Below, piece by piece: positions 29,291 to 37,781 of a stretch of 64,000 nucleotides of DNA. Both the position numbers and the translations under genes were made by a program. The stretch lies in assembly GCF_003635165.1 (NCBI RefSeq), contig NZ_ML058616.1, positions 1 through 64,000 on the forward strand, read 5' to 3'. This DNA comes from Burkholderia sp. Nafp2/4-1b (GTDB lineage Bacteria; Pseudomonadota; Gammaproteobacteria; Burkholderiales; Burkholderiaceae). Positions within the stretch are counted from its first letter, which is position 1. The number at the start of each line of letters is the position of its first letter. The notes beneath the pieces are model-generated. The model saw nothing but the letters and a program-made list of their open reading frames with translations, made no database searches and was not told the origin of the DNA.

Positions 29291-30172
29291 ATGACCGATT
29301 CGACCCGCTCGCTGCGCAACTGCCTCGCGCCCGCGAAACTCAACCTGTTCCTGCACATCACCGGCCGTCGCCCGAACGGCTATCACGACCTGCAGAGCGT
29401 GTTCCAGCTGCTCAACTGGGGCGACACGCTGCACTTCACGCTGCGCGATGACGGTCGCGTCACACGCGTTACCGACGTGTCGGGCGTGCCCGAGGAGAGC
29501 GATCTCGTCGTGCGCGCGGCGAACCTGCTGAAGGCGCACACGGGCACCGCGGCCGGCGTCGACATCGAGATCGACAAGTGCCTGCCGATGGGCGCGGGCC
29601 TCGGCGGCGGCAGCTCCGACGCGGCGACGACGCTGCTCGCGCTGAACCGCCTGTGGCAACTCGACCTGCCGCGCGCGGAGCTGCAATCGCTCGCGGTGAA
29701 ACTCGGCGCCGACGTCCCGTTTTTCGTTTTTGGAAAAAATGCGTTCGCAGAGGGTATCGGAGAAGAATTAGCTGAGGTAGAATTGCCGACTCGCTGGTTC
29801 CTGGTTGTGACGCCGCGAGTTCATGTCCCCACCGCTGAAATTTTTTCAGATGAGTTGTTGACAAGGGATACGAAGCCAGTCACAATTGCTGACTTTCTTG
29901 CACAGCAAAACAGCGATGCGGGATGGCCAGACAGTTTCGGCCGGAACGATATGCAGCAAGTTGTGACAAGTAAGTACGCGGAAGTTGCGCAGGTGGTCAA
30001 ATGGTTGTATAATGTGACCCCCGCGAGGATGACCGGCTCCGGAGCTAGCGTGTTTGCAGCGTTTCATGGCAAGCACGAGGCAGAAGCGGCGAAAGCCAAG
30101 CTGCCCACCGGTTGGAATGGTGCACTTGCCGAGAGTCTGAACGAGCATCCGCTCTTCGCTTTCGCGTCATGA
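29291..30172 (+). CDS. ispE: 4-diphosphocytidyl-2-C-methyl-D-erythritol kinase
   Basis: 293 residues. GHMP kinase of the MEP isoprenoid pathway. The substrate motif APAKLNLFLHITGRRPNGYH and the ATP loop LPMGAGLGGGSSDAAT are intact, as is the C-terminal MTGSGASVFAAF. The protein looks whole, but from about 29715 to the stop the DNA becomes strikingly A/T-rich (many TTT, AAA, ATT, GAA codons) compared with the first 420 bases and with neighbours. Two sigma-70 promoter-like sequences lie in that part (29858-29886 and 29985-30013). Confidence 0.96.
   Translation: MTDSTRSLRNCLAPAKLNLFLHITGRRPNGYHDLQSVFQLLNWGDTLHFTLRDDGRVTRVTDVSGVPEESDLVVRAANLLKAHTGTAAGVDIEIDKCLPMGAGLGGGSSDAATTLLALNRLWQLDLPRAELQSLAVKLGADVPFFVFGKNAFAEGIGEELAEVELPTRWFLVVTPRVHVPTAEIFSDELLTRDTKPVTIADFLAQQNSDAGWPDSFGRNDMQQVVTSKYAEVAQVVKWLYNVTPARMTGSGASVFAAFHGKHEAEAAKAKLPTGWNGALAESLNEHPLFAFAS
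29858..29886 (+). promoter_or_regulatory. intragenic sigma-70 promoter-like sequence in ispE
   Basis: A perfect -35 TTGACA (29858-29863), 17-base spacer, CACAAT (29881-29886). Candidate promoter for the downstream tRNA-Gln and prs. Confidence 0.5.
29985..30013 (+). promoter_or_regulatory. intragenic sigma-70 promoter for tRNA-Gln/prs
   Basis: TTGCGC (29985-29990), 17-base spacer, perfect TATAAT (30008-30013), about 200 bases before the tRNA. This is the better -10 of the two intragenic candidates and the more likely start for the tRNA-prs transcript. Confidence 0.6.
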
Positions 30173-30227
30173 AGTTTTGCTTTGCCGAACGGCCTACACG
30201 AGTTCGGTGAAGTTATCAGTTAAGTGT

Positions 30228-30304
30228 AGGGGAGTCGCCAAGTTGGTCAAGGCACCGGATTTTGATTCCGGCATGCGAGGGTTCGAGTCCTTCCTCCCCT
30301 GCCA
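30228..30304 (+). tRNA. tRNA-Gln (anticodon TTG)
   Basis: 77 nt including an encoded CCA. The acceptor stem pairs AGGGGAG with CTCCCCT, the discriminator is G as expected for Gln, the anticodon stem CCGGA/TCCGG holds the loop TTTTGAT with anticodon TTG at 30262-30264, and the T-loop TTCGAGT is present. It lies between ispE and prs, probably on the same transcript as prs. Confidence 0.96.
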
Positions 30305-30348
30305 AAAATTTTCCCGCATTTCCCGCCTAAGCCTGAAGCAGGTGCACG

Positions 30349-31311
30349 ATGAGCAGCCACAGCCATGATGGCTTGATGGTCTTTACTGGCAACGCGAATC
30401 CCGCGCTCGCCCAGGAAGTCGTCAATATCCTTGGAATCCCCCTCGGCAAAGCAATGGTCAGCCGTTTCTCCGACGGTGAGATCCAGGTCGAGATCCAGGA
30501 AAACGTGCGCGGCAAGGACGTCTTCGTCCTGCAATCCACGTGCGCGCCGACGAACGACAACCTGATGGAACTGATGATCATGGTCGACGCGCTCAAGCGT
30601 GCGTCCGCCGGCCGGATCACCGCTGCCATCCCCTACTTCGGCTATGCCCGCCAGGACCGTCGCCCGCGCTCCGCGCGCGTCGCGATCTCGGCGAAGGTCA
30701 TCGCGAACATGCTGGAAATCGCCGGCGTCGAGCGGATCATCACGATGGATCTGCACGCCGACCAGATTCAAGGCTTCTTCGACATCCCGGTCGACAACAT
30801 CTACGCAACGCCGATCCTGCTGGGTGACCTGCGCAAGCAGAACTACTCGGATCTGCTCGTCGTGTCGCCGGACGTCGGCGGCGTGGTGCGTGCCCGGGCA
30901 CTCGCGAAGCAGCTCAATTGCGATCTCGCGATCATCGACAAGCGTCGCCCGAAGGCGAACGTCGCCGAAGTGATGAACATCATCGGTGAAGTCGAAGGCC
31001 GCACCTGCGTGATCATGGACGACATGGTCGATACGGCCGGCACGCTCTGCAAGGCCGCGCAAGTGCTGAAGGATCGCGGTGCGAAGCAGGTGTTCGCGTA
31101 CGCGACGCACCCGGTTCTGTCGGGCGGCGCCGCCGAGCGCATCGCCGCATCGGAACTCGACGAGCTGGTCGTCACCGATACGATCCCGCTGTCGGCCGAA
31201 TCGCTGGCCTGCTCGAAGATCCGCTCGCTGACGAGCGCGAGCCTGCTGGCAGAAACGTTCTCGCGTATCCGTCGCGGCGACTCGGTGATGTCGCTGTTCG
31301 CGGAATCCTGA
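30349..31311 (+). CDS. prs: ribose-phosphate pyrophosphokinase (PRPP synthetase)
   Basis: 320 residues. Makes PRPP from ribose-5-P and ATP for nucleotides, His, Trp and NAD. Motifs: the ATP/Mg region DLHADQIQGFFDIPVDN, VVSPDVGGVVRARAL, and the PRPP loop VIMDDMVDTAGT. AGCAGG is found before the ATG. Product use in this window includes apt and hisC indirectly. A strong terminator follows. Confidence 0.97.
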   Translation: MSSHSHDGLMVFTGNANPALAQEVVNILGIPLGKAMVSRFSDGEIQVEIQENVRGKDVFVLQSTCAPTNDNLMELMIMVDALKRASAGRITAAIPYFGYARQDRRPRSARVAISAKVIANMLEIAGVERIITMDLHADQIQGFFDIPVDNIYATPILLGDLRKQNYSDLLVVSPDVGGVVRARALAKQLNCDLAIIDKRRPKANVAEVMNIIGEVEGRTCVIMDDMVDTAGTLCKAAQVLKDRGAKQVFAYATHPVLSGGAAERIAASELDELVVTDTIPLSAESLACSKIRSLTSASLLAETFSRIRRGDSVMSLFAES

Positions 31312-31340
31312 TCGCGGAACGACACAAATAGCATGCGCGG

Positions 31341-31368
31341 AAAGCGAAGCGGCGACGCTTCGCTTTTT
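31341..31368 (+). terminator. rho-independent terminator of prs
   Basis: AAAGCGAAGCG (31341-31351), loop GCGA and CGCTTCGCTTT (31356-31366) form an 11-bp stem ending in TTTTT. Confidence 0.9.
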
Positions 31369-31375
31369 GCACAAT

Positions 31376-31402
31376 CGGACGGGATAGACGAAACCCCGTC
31401 CG
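31376..31402 (+). promoter_or_regulatory. hairpin in the region before rplY
   Basis: CGGACGGG (31376-31383) and CCCGTCCG (31395-31402) form an 8-bp stem with an 11-base loop, after the prs terminator and 70 bases before the rplY start. No U-run follows, so it is not a terminator. It may be part of the rplY 5' leader; a control role is only a guess. Confidence 0.3.
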
Positions 31403-31472
31403 TTTCATCGGGGGCCGCCATTTCGCCGGCCCCGTTTTACTGCCTGGTCGCGGGCAGCACATGGAGAATCAC

Positions 31473-32078
31473 ATGAAAGTCGTCGCTTTCGAGCGCCAAC
31501 AGCAAGGTACGGGTGCGAGCCGCCGCCTGCGCAACGCCGGTAAGACCACGGGTATCGTCTACGGTGGCGAAGCAGCCCCGCAAAAGATCGAACTGGATCA
31601 CAACGCGCTGTGGCATGCACTGAAGAAGGAAGCCTTCCACTCGTCGATCCTCGACCTGGAAGTTGCTGGCCAGTCGCAACAGGTTCTGCTGCGCGACGTG
31701 CAATACCACCCGTTCAAGCAACTCGTGCTGCACGTGGACTTCCAGCGCGTCGACGCGAAGAAGAAGCTGCACACGAAGGCACCGCTGCACTTCCTGAACG
31801 CTGAAATCAGCCCGGCCGTGAAGCTGTCGAGCGCAATCGTCTCGCACGTCGCGACCGAAATCGAAATCGAGTGCCTGCCGGCTGACCTGCCGGAGTTCCT
31901 CGAAGTCGACCTGTCGAAGATCGAAGCTGGTCAATCGCTGCACGCGAAGGACATCGCACTGCCGAAGGGCGTCGCGCTGGTCGCGCACGTCGACGCGGAA
32001 AACCCGGTTGTCGCATCGGCGACGGTCCCGGCTGGTGCCGTGTCGGACGCAGCTGAAGGCGAAACGCCGGCTGCCTGA
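31473..32078 (+). CDS. rplY: 50S ribosomal protein L25 / general stress protein Ctc
   Basis: 201 residues, the long form of L25: an N-terminal 5S-rRNA-binding domain (about 1-90, MKVVAFERQQQGTGASRRLR) and a C-terminal TL5/Ctc beta domain (about 95-185), with an acidic Ala-rich tail. I use the ATG at 31473, with GGAG upstream, rather than one four codons earlier. The third-codon bias is strong, as expected for a highly expressed gene. Confidence 0.96.
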   Translation: MKVVAFERQQQGTGASRRLRNAGKTTGIVYGGEAAPQKIELDHNALWHALKKEAFHSSILDLEVAGQSQQVLLRDVQYHPFKQLVLHVDFQRVDAKKKLHTKAPLHFLNAEISPAVKLSSAIVSHVATEIEIECLPADLPEFLEVDLSKIEAGQSLHAKDIALPKGVALVAHVDAENPVVASATVPAGAVSDAAEGETPAA

Positions 32079-32125
32079 GCGGCTGCCAACGCGCCATTCG
32101 ATCCGTTTCACGAAACGGTCGACGC

Positions 32126-32156
32126 AACCCGCCGCGGCATGCCCGGCGGGTTTTTC
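32126..32156 (+). terminator. rho-independent terminator of rplY
   Basis: AACCCGCCG (32126-32134) pairs with CGGCGGGTT (32144-32152) around a nine-base loop; the run TTTTTCTTTTTC follows. Confidence 0.88.
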
Positions 32157-32197
32157 TTTTTCTGCGCCCAGGCGGCCGCTGCCGCCTACGAAACGTC

Positions 32198-32797
32198 ATG
32201 ATCAAACTGATCGTCGGCCTCGGCAATCCCGGGGCGGAATACACCGCGACGCGCCACAACGCCGGTTTCTGGCTGATCGACCAGCTCGCCCGCGAAGCCG
32301 GCACGACGCTGCGCGACGAGCGCCGCTTCCACGGCTTCTACGCGAAAGCGCGCCTGCACGGCGAGGAAGTCCATCTGCTCGAGCCGCAGACCTACATGAA
32401 CCGCTCCGGCCAGTCGGTGGTGGCGCTCGCGAGTTTCTTCAAGATCCTGCCAGACCAGATCCTCGTCGCGCATGACGAGCTCGATCTGCCGCCCGGCACC
32501 GTGAAGCTGAAGCTCGGCGGCGGCAGCGGCGGCCACAACGGCCTGAAGGACATCTCCGCGCACCTGTCGTCGCAGCAGTACTGGCGGCTGCGCATCGGCA
32601 TCGGCCATCCGCGCGACTTGATCCCGGAAGGCGCGCGCGCCGGCGCGAAGCCCGACGTCGCGAACTTCGTGCTGAAGCCGCCGCGCCGCGAGGAGCAGGA
32701 CGTGATCGACGCGTCGATCGAACGCGCGCTCGCCGTGATGCCGATGGTCGTCAAGGGCGAACTCGACCGCGCGACGATGCAGCTGCATCGCAACTGA
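32198..32797 (+). CDS. pth: peptidyl-tRNA hydrolase
   Basis: 199 residues. Recycles peptidyl-tRNA dropped from ribosomes. The N-terminal LIVGLGNPGAEYTATRHNAG contains the catalytic His20 region, EPQTYMNRSGQSV the substrate-binding Asn/Met, VAHDELDLPPGTVKLKLGG the catalytic Asp region, and GGHNGLKDI the second tRNA-contact motif. rplY-pth is a usual neighbour pair; the terminator between them suggests partial uncoupling. Confidence 0.97.
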   Translation: MIKLIVGLGNPGAEYTATRHNAGFWLIDQLAREAGTTLRDERRFHGFYAKARLHGEEVHLLEPQTYMNRSGQSVVALASFFKILPDQILVAHDELDLPPGTVKLKLGGGSGGHNGLKDISAHLSSQQYWRLRIGIGHPRDLIPEGARAGAKPDVANFVLKPPRREEQDVIDASIERALAVMPMVVKGELDRATMQLHRN

Positions 32798-32931
32798 AGC
32801 CGATCCGATTCGCACCGGCACGGTGCATCGTGCCGTCCGGCCGCGTCGGGCGGCCGCCCCGTCCCGCGCATTTGTGCACTGCGGCGCCCACATGCGGTAA
32901 TCTGGTCGTTTTGCCCGTCAGGAGCCAAGCG

Positions 32932-33999
32932 GTGAGCCGTTACTGGAGCGACGTCGTTCAGCAACTCGTGCCTTACGTGCCGGGCGAACAGCCCGCGCTC
33001 GCACACCCCGTCAAGCTGAACACCAACGAGAATCCCTATCCGCCTTCGCCGCGCGTCGTCGCGGCGATCGCTCGCGAACTCGGCGACACCGGCGACACGC
33101 TGCGCCGCTATCCCGATCCGCTCGCGCGCGCGCTGCGCGAGACGGTCGCGGCCCATCACCGGATCAAGCCCGAGCAGGTCTTCGTCGGCAACGGCTCCGA
33201 CGAGGTGCTCGCGCACGCATTCCAGGCGCTGCTCAAGCATGATCGCCCGTTGCGCTTCCCGGACATCTCGTACAGCTTCTACCCGACCTACGCGCGCCTG
33301 TACGGCGTGGAAACCACGATCGTGCCGCTCGCGGACGACTTCTCGATCCGCGTCGAAGACTATCTCGACGATGCGGGCGGCGTGCTGTTTCCGAACCCGA
33401 ACGCGCCGACCGGCCGCGCGCTGCCGCTCGCGGACATCGAGCGGATCGCGGCCGCGAACCCGTCGTCGGTCGTGCTGATCGACGAAGCGTACGTCGATTT
33501 CGGCGCGGAATCGGCGATCACGCTGATCGACCGCCATCCGAACCTGCTCGTCGTGCACACGACGTCGAAGGCGCGCTCGCTCGCGGGCATGCGCGTAGGC
33601 TTCGCATTCGGCGATGCGGCGTTGATCGACGCGCTGAACCGCGTGAAGGACAGCTTCAACTCCTATCCGCTCGACCGGCTCGCGCAGGTCGCCGCGCAAG
33701 CCGCATACGAAGACACCGACCACTTCGATGCGACCTGCCGGCGCGTGATCGACAGCCGCACGCGGCTCACGCACGCGCTCGACGCGCTCGGTTTCGACGT
33801 CGTGCCGTCGGCCGCGAATTTCGTGTTCGCGCGCCATCCCGCGCACGATGCGCTCGCGCTCGCGGCGAAGCTGAAGGATCGGGAAATTTTCGTGCGGCAC
33901 TTCAGGGCGCCGCGCATCGACCAGCATCTGCGCATCACCGTCGGCACGGATGCCGAATGCGACGCACTCGTCGCGGCATTGCGCGACCTGATCGGCTGA
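32932..33999 (+). CDS. hisC: histidinol-phosphate aminotransferase
   Basis: 355 residues. PLP enzyme of histidine synthesis. The motif KLNTNENPYPPSP is at the N-terminus, NPNAPTG binds the substrate region, DEAYVDF holds the PLP-contacting Asp/Tyr, and the Schiff-base Lys is in TTSKARSLAGMRVGF. The GTG start has CAGGAG at good spacing; a frame open to 32830 is not supported. It stands alone, away from a his operon, and may be one of two hisC copies in the genome (inference). Confidence 0.95.
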   Translation: MSRYWSDVVQQLVPYVPGEQPALAHPVKLNTNENPYPPSPRVVAAIARELGDTGDTLRRYPDPLARALRETVAAHHRIKPEQVFVGNGSDEVLAHAFQALLKHDRPLRFPDISYSFYPTYARLYGVETTIVPLADDFSIRVEDYLDDAGGVLFPNPNAPTGRALPLADIERIAAANPSSVVLIDEAYVDFGAESAITLIDRHPNLLVVHTTSKARSLAGMRVGFAFGDAALIDALNRVKDSFNSYPLDRLAQVAAQAAYEDTDHFDATCRRVIDSRTRLTHALDALGFDVVPSAANFVFARHPAHDALALAAKLKDREIFVRHFRAPRIDQHLRITVGTDAECDALVAALRDLIG

Positions 34000-34024
34000 A
34001 ACGATAGCGGAAGCTGAAGCGGAA

Positions 34025-34044
34025 CCGGCGCCGAACGGCGCCGG
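34025..34044. terminator. GC hairpin between convergent hisC and ferredoxin genes
   Basis: CCGGCGCC, loop GAAC, GGCGCCGG form a perfect 8-bp stem 25 bases past hisC. There is no U-run on either strand, so its work as a terminator is uncertain. Confidence 0.35.
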
Positions 34045-34089
34045 CCGAAGAAATCGCAACGTCGTGACGCGCGCGGCGTCACCGCGGCG

Positions 34090-34356
34090 TCACTGCGCGT
34101 CGTCGCCCTTCGCGGCGATCAACGCGTGATACTTCTCCATCAACTGCGCGTGCGATTCGTCATGCTGCGGATCGCGCGGAATGCATTCGACCGGACACAC
34201 CTGCTGGCACTGCGGTTCGTCGAAATGGCCGACGCACTCGGTGCACTTGTTCGGGTCGATCACGTAGATGTCCGGGCCCATCGAAATCGCGCCGTTCGGG
34301 CACTCGGGCTCGCACACGTCGCAATTGATGCACTCGTCGGTAATCATCAAAGACAT
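34090..34356 (-). CDS. YfhL-type 2[4Fe-4S] ferredoxin
   Basis: 88 residues. The first cluster motif is CINCDVCEPECP and the second is CTECVGHFDEPQCQQVCPVEC, where the longer spacing between the second and third cysteines is the mark of the YfhL/Allochromatium-type ferredoxins, with low-potential clusters. A C-terminal extension rich in His, Glu and Lys follows. It is 59 bp past coaD on the same strand, a common pairing in betaproteobacteria. Confidence 0.93.
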   Translation of the reverse strand: MSLMITDECINCDVCEPECPNGAISMGPDIYVIDPNKCTECVGHFDEPQCQQVCPVECIPRDPQHDESHAQLMEKYHALIAAKGDDAQ

Positions 34357-34415
34357 ACTGATCTCACTTCTTCAGGCCAGCGGCCGGCTTCGCAACGAAA
34401 CCGGCCGGCGCCGCA

Positions 34416-34913
34416 TCACGCGGCCGGGCCTCCCATCGCGGTGACTTTCTCGGTCAGCCACTTTTCGACGGACGGGAACACGAACTTGCTGACATCGCCG
34501 CCCAATTGCGCAATTTCGCGCACGATCGTACCCGAGATGAACTGGTACTGATCGGACGGCGTCATGAACATCGTTTCGACGTCGGGCAGCAGATAGCGGT
34601 TCATCCCCGCCATCTGGAACTCATATTCGAAATCCGACACGGCACGCAGGCCGCGCACGATCACGCGTGCATTGTTGGTGCGGACAAAGTCCTTCAGCAG
34701 GCCCTTGAACCCCATCACCTTCACGTTCGGATAATGGCCGAGCACCTCGTTCGCAATCTTCAGACGTTCTTCCAGCGAGAAAAACGGCTTCTTCGCGCGG
34801 CTGTCGGCAACGCCAACCACCAGCGTATCAAAAATGCTCGACGCACGCCGCACGAGGTCTTCGTGCCCGCGCGTCAGCGGATCGAACGTACCGGGATACA
34901 CGGCGACTACCAT
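34416..34913 (-). CDS. coaD: phosphopantetheine adenylyltransferase
   Basis: 165 residues. Penultimate step of CoA synthesis. The nucleotidyltransferase motif is YPGTFDPLTRGHEDLVRRA (T/HxGH as TRGH) and the second motif is FISGTIVREIA, a variant of ISSTxVR. The start is MVVAVYPG, with rsmD upstream on the same strand (111 bp), the usual rsmD-coaD order. Confidence 0.96.
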   Translation of the reverse strand: MVVAVYPGTFDPLTRGHEDLVRRASSIFDTLVVGVADSRAKKPFFSLEERLKIANEVLGHYPNVKVMGFKGLLKDFVRTNNARVIVRGLRAVSDFEYEFQMAGMNRYLLPDVETMFMTPSDQYQFISGTIVREIAQLGGDVSKFVFPSVEKWLTEKVTAMGGPAA

Positions 34914-35024
34914 GTCGCTCCTCCTGTCATCACGCAATCGGGTTGGCAGCCGTGCAACGCGCACGCCACTGCCGAGATGGGCTTGCGTCGCTTCCGGAGC
35001 GCGCCGCCTCGTATGGAACGCGCA

Positions 35025-35639
35025 TTATTCATCATTTTCGCGCCGCAGCAAATGATAGTGAACCGCACCGGCCTTGCCGTGCTTCACCACCTGCCAGCCG
35101 GCCAGCGCTTCGTGCGCGGCCGGGTCGAGTTCCGCCCCCGTCTCGACGTACAGCGCGCCATCCGGTGCGACGAGCGGCGCCGCGAGCGCGATCGCCCGAT
35201 CGAGCACGGCCGCCTCGCCGAACGGCGGATCGAGGAACACGGCATCGAACGCGCCCGGCGTCAGCCCGGCCGCGAGCCGCAGCGCGTCGGCTTCCGCGAC
35301 TTCGACCGCGCGTGCGCCAAGCTTCTCCTTGATCGCGCGCAGCTGCTGCGCCGCGCGCGGGTGGCGCTCGACCATCACGACGCTCGCCGCGCCGCGCGAC
35401 GCGGCCTCGAACCCGAGCGCGCCGGTGCCGGCGAACAGGTCGAGGCAGCGCCAGCCGTCGAGATCCTGGCCAAGCCAGTTGAACAGCGTTTCGCGCACGC
35501 GATCGGGCGTCGGGCGCAGGCCGTCGAGATCGAGCACGGCGAGCGGCGTGCGTTTCCAGTCACCGCCGATGATGCGGATCGTGTGCGGCTTGCCGCGGCC
35601 GGCGGGGGCCGCCGGGCGGCCGGAAGAGGAACGGGACAT
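35025..35639 (-). CDS. rsmD: 16S rRNA (guanine(966)-N(2))-methyltransferase
   Basis: 204 residues. Methylates G966 of 16S rRNA. The family block RIIGGDWKRTPLAVLD is near the N-terminus, the SAM site is CLDLFAGTGALGFEAASRGA, and the catalytic motif is FLDPPFGE. A basic, Pro/Ala-rich N-terminal extension of about 20 residues precedes it. The start MSRSSSG was preferred over an upstream one because the longer frame runs over the ftsY promoter side. Confidence 0.94.
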   Translation of the reverse strand: MSRSSSGRPAAPAGRGKPHTIRIIGGDWKRTPLAVLDLDGLRPTPDRVRETLFNWLGQDLDGWRCLDLFAGTGALGFEAASRGAASVVMVERHPRAAQQLRAIKEKLGARAVEVAEADALRLAAGLTPGAFDAVFLDPPFGEAAVLDRAIALAAPLVAPDGALYVETGAELDPAAHEALAGWQVVKHGKAGAVHYHLLRRENDE

Positions 35640-35841
35640 ACGGAATATCGACAACGGAGGGACCGGGCGCGCACCTGGGCGCACCGCCAAACAGGCGCAC
35701 GTTACCACAGCGGCGGCACCGGCTGACGCCAGTGCAGCGCCGCACTGATAAAATGCACGGTTTCGGCCGCCGTGCGCACGCACGACGGCCCCTCCGGCGC
35801 TCCGCCGTGGCGGCGCCCCGCCCTCTTCCCGACGTCAGACC

Positions 35842-37020
35842 ATGTTCAGCTTCTTCAAACGATTCAAGAAAACGCAGGAGTCGGACTCCGCGGAATCGCA
35901 ATCGGCCGACGCGCAGCAACCGGACGAACCGTCCGACGCGCCCGCCGCCGCCGAGCCTCGCCAGGCGGCCGAAGTACCGCAAGCACCGCAAGCGTCCGCG
36001 CAATCGGCCGCGCAACGGGCCGCGCCGGCCGTCGTGATGACGGTCACGCCGACCAACGACGGCACCGACGACGTCGTCGAAGCGGTCGAGATCGTGCCGC
36101 CGCCGACGCAGGACGCGGCCGCGAAGAAGTCGTGGCTCACGCGCCTGAAGTCGGGGCTCGCGAAGACGGGCTCGAGCATCACCGGCGTGTTCGTCAACAC
36201 GAAGATCGACGAGGATCTGTATGAAGAACTCGAAGCCGCGCTGCTGATGTCCGACGCCGGCGTCGACGCGACCGAGTACCTGCTCGGCGCGCTGCGCGAG
36301 AAGGTGCGCACGGGCCGGCTGACCGATCCGCAGCAGGTGAAGAACGCGCTGCACGATCTGCTCGTCGAACTGCTGACGCCGCTCGAGAAGTCGCTGATGC
36401 TCGGCCGCGCGCAGCCGCTGGTGATGATGATCACGGGCGTGAACGGCGCGGGCAAGACCACCAGCATCGGCAAGCTCGCGAAGCATCTGCAGACCTTCGA
36501 CCAGTCGGTGCTGCTGGCCGCGGGCGACACGTTCCGCGCGGCCGCGCGCGAGCAGCTGGCGGTCTGGGGCGAGCGCAACAACGTGACGGTCGTCCAGCAG
36601 GAAAGCGGCGACCCGGCCGCGGTGATCTTCGATGCGGTCAGCGCCGCGCGGGCGCGCAAGATCGACGTGATGATGGCCGACACGGCCGGCCGCCTGCCGA
36701 CCCAGCTGCACCTGATGGAAGAACTGAAGAAGGTGAAGCGCGTGATCTCGAAGGCGCACGACGGCGCGCCGCACGAGGTGCTGCTCGTGATCGACGCGAA
36801 CACGGGCCAGAACGCGCTCACGCAGGTGAAGGCGTTCGACGATGCGCTCGGCCTCACGGGCCTGATCGTCACGAAGCTCGACGGCACCGCGAAGGGCGGG
36901 ATCCTCGCCGCGATCGCGCGGCAGCGTCCGGTGCCCGTCTACTTCATCGGCGTCGGCGAAAAGGTCGAGGACCTGCAGCCGTTCAGCGCGGTCGAATTCG
37001 CGGACGCGCTGCTCGGCTGA
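35842..37020 (+). CDS. ftsY: signal recognition particle receptor FtsY
   Basis: 392 residues. SRP-receptor GTPase targeting ribosomes to the membrane. An acidic, Ala/Gln-rich A domain (about 1-95) precedes the NG domain. G1 is GVNGAGKTTSIGKLA, then DTFRAAAREQL, G3 DTAGRLPTQ, G4 TKLDGTAKGG, and the closing VGEKVEDLQPF. It is divergent from rsmD, the widely kept arrangement. Confidence 0.97.
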   Translation: MFSFFKRFKKTQESDSAESQSADAQQPDEPSDAPAAAEPRQAAEVPQAPQASAQSAAQRAAPAVVMTVTPTNDGTDDVVEAVEIVPPPTQDAAAKKSWLTRLKSGLAKTGSSITGVFVNTKIDEDLYEELEAALLMSDAGVDATEYLLGALREKVRTGRLTDPQQVKNALHDLLVELLTPLEKSLMLGRAQPLVMMITGVNGAGKTTSIGKLAKHLQTFDQSVLLAAGDTFRAAAREQLAVWGERNNVTVVQQESGDPAAVIFDAVSAARARKIDVMMADTAGRLPTQLHLMEELKKVKRVISKAHDGAPHEVLLVIDANTGQNALTQVKAFDDALGLTGLIVTKLDGTAKGGILAAIARQRPVPVYFIGVGEKVEDLQPFSAVEFADALLG

Positions 37021-37046
37021 ACGCTGCCGCCGGCCCGCATCCATCA

Positions 37047-37070
37047 GGGGCGCCTACGGGCGCCCTTTTT
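37047..37070 (+). terminator. rho-independent terminator of ftsY
   Basis: GGGCGCC (37048-37054), TACG loop, GGCGCCC (37059-37065), then TTTTT. Confidence 0.88.
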
Positions 37071-37110
37071 CATGCGCGGTCGCCAAGCGGGCGGCTGGCG
37101 TTCGCGTGCC

Positions 37111-37140
37111 TTGACGTCACTCGACGTCACTCGACGTCAC
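37111..37140. repeat. three tandem copies of a 10-bp unit at the maiA stop codon
   Basis: Three consecutive copies of (T/C)(T/C)GACGTCAC-type decamers, the last two identical (TCGACGTCAC); the maiA stop codon TGA (37137-37139 on the minus strand) lies in the first copy read. Each unit contains the palindrome GACGTC. Confidence 0.8.
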
Positions 37141-37781
37141 TCGGCGTCGGGCTGCGCGCCGGGCTCCGCCGCCTTGAACGCATCGAGCGTCGCCGCATGC
37201 TCGGCGATCCGCTGGATCGTCGGAAAGCGCGTCGTGTCGATCGAGAAGCGGTTCGCGTTGAACACCTGCGGCACGATGCAGATGTCGGCGAGCGTCGGCG
37301 TGTCGCCGAAGCACAGCTTGCCGGTGCGCGGATCGTTCGCGAGACGCGTCTCGAGCGTCGCAAAGCCGGCCTCGATCCAGTGCCGGTACCAGTCGTTCTT
37401 CGCTTCCTCCGGCACCTTCAGCGTGTGCTTCAGGTACTTCAGCACGCGCAGGTTGTTCAGCGGATGAATCTCGCACGCGACCTGCAGCGCGATCGCGCGC
37501 ACATAAGCACGGTCGACCGGATCCTTCGGCAACAGCGCGGGGTCGGGGTGCGTTTCCTCGAGATATTCGATGATCGCGAGCGATTGCTGCAGCGTCGCAT
37601 CGCCGTCGATCAGCGTCGGCACGACGCCATCCGGATTCACCGCGCGGTACGCGTCCTTCAGCTGCTCGCCGCCGTCGCGCAGCATGTGCACGGGGACGGT
37701 GTCGTACGGCAGCTGCTTCAGGTTCAGGGCGATCCGCACGCGGTACGACGCGGAACTGCGGAAATAGCTGTAGAGCTTCAT
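37137..37781 (-). CDS. maiA: maleylacetoacetate isomerase (zeta-class glutathione transferase)
   Basis: 214 residues. Glutathione-dependent isomerisation of maleylacetoacetate in tyrosine/phenylalanine breakdown. The thioredoxin-like domain starts MKLYSYFRSSASYRVRIALN with the zeta-class SSxS motif, and the GSH region NPDGVVPTLIDGD and QSLAIIEYLEE follow. The start is MKLYSYF; an upstream frame is not supported. No other tyrosine-degradation gene is next to it. The 3' end lies in the tandem repeat at 37111-37140. Confidence 0.92.
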   Translation of the reverse strand: MKLYSYFRSSASYRVRIALNLKQLPYDTVPVHMLRDGGEQLKDAYRAVNPDGVVPTLIDGDATLQQSLAIIEYLEETHPDPALLPKDPVDRAYVRAIALQVACEIHPLNNLRVLKYLKHTLKVPEEAKNDWYRHWIEAGFATLETRLANDPRTGKLCFGDTPTLADICIVPQVFNANRFSIDTTRFPTIQRIAEHAATLDAFKAAEPGAQPDAE

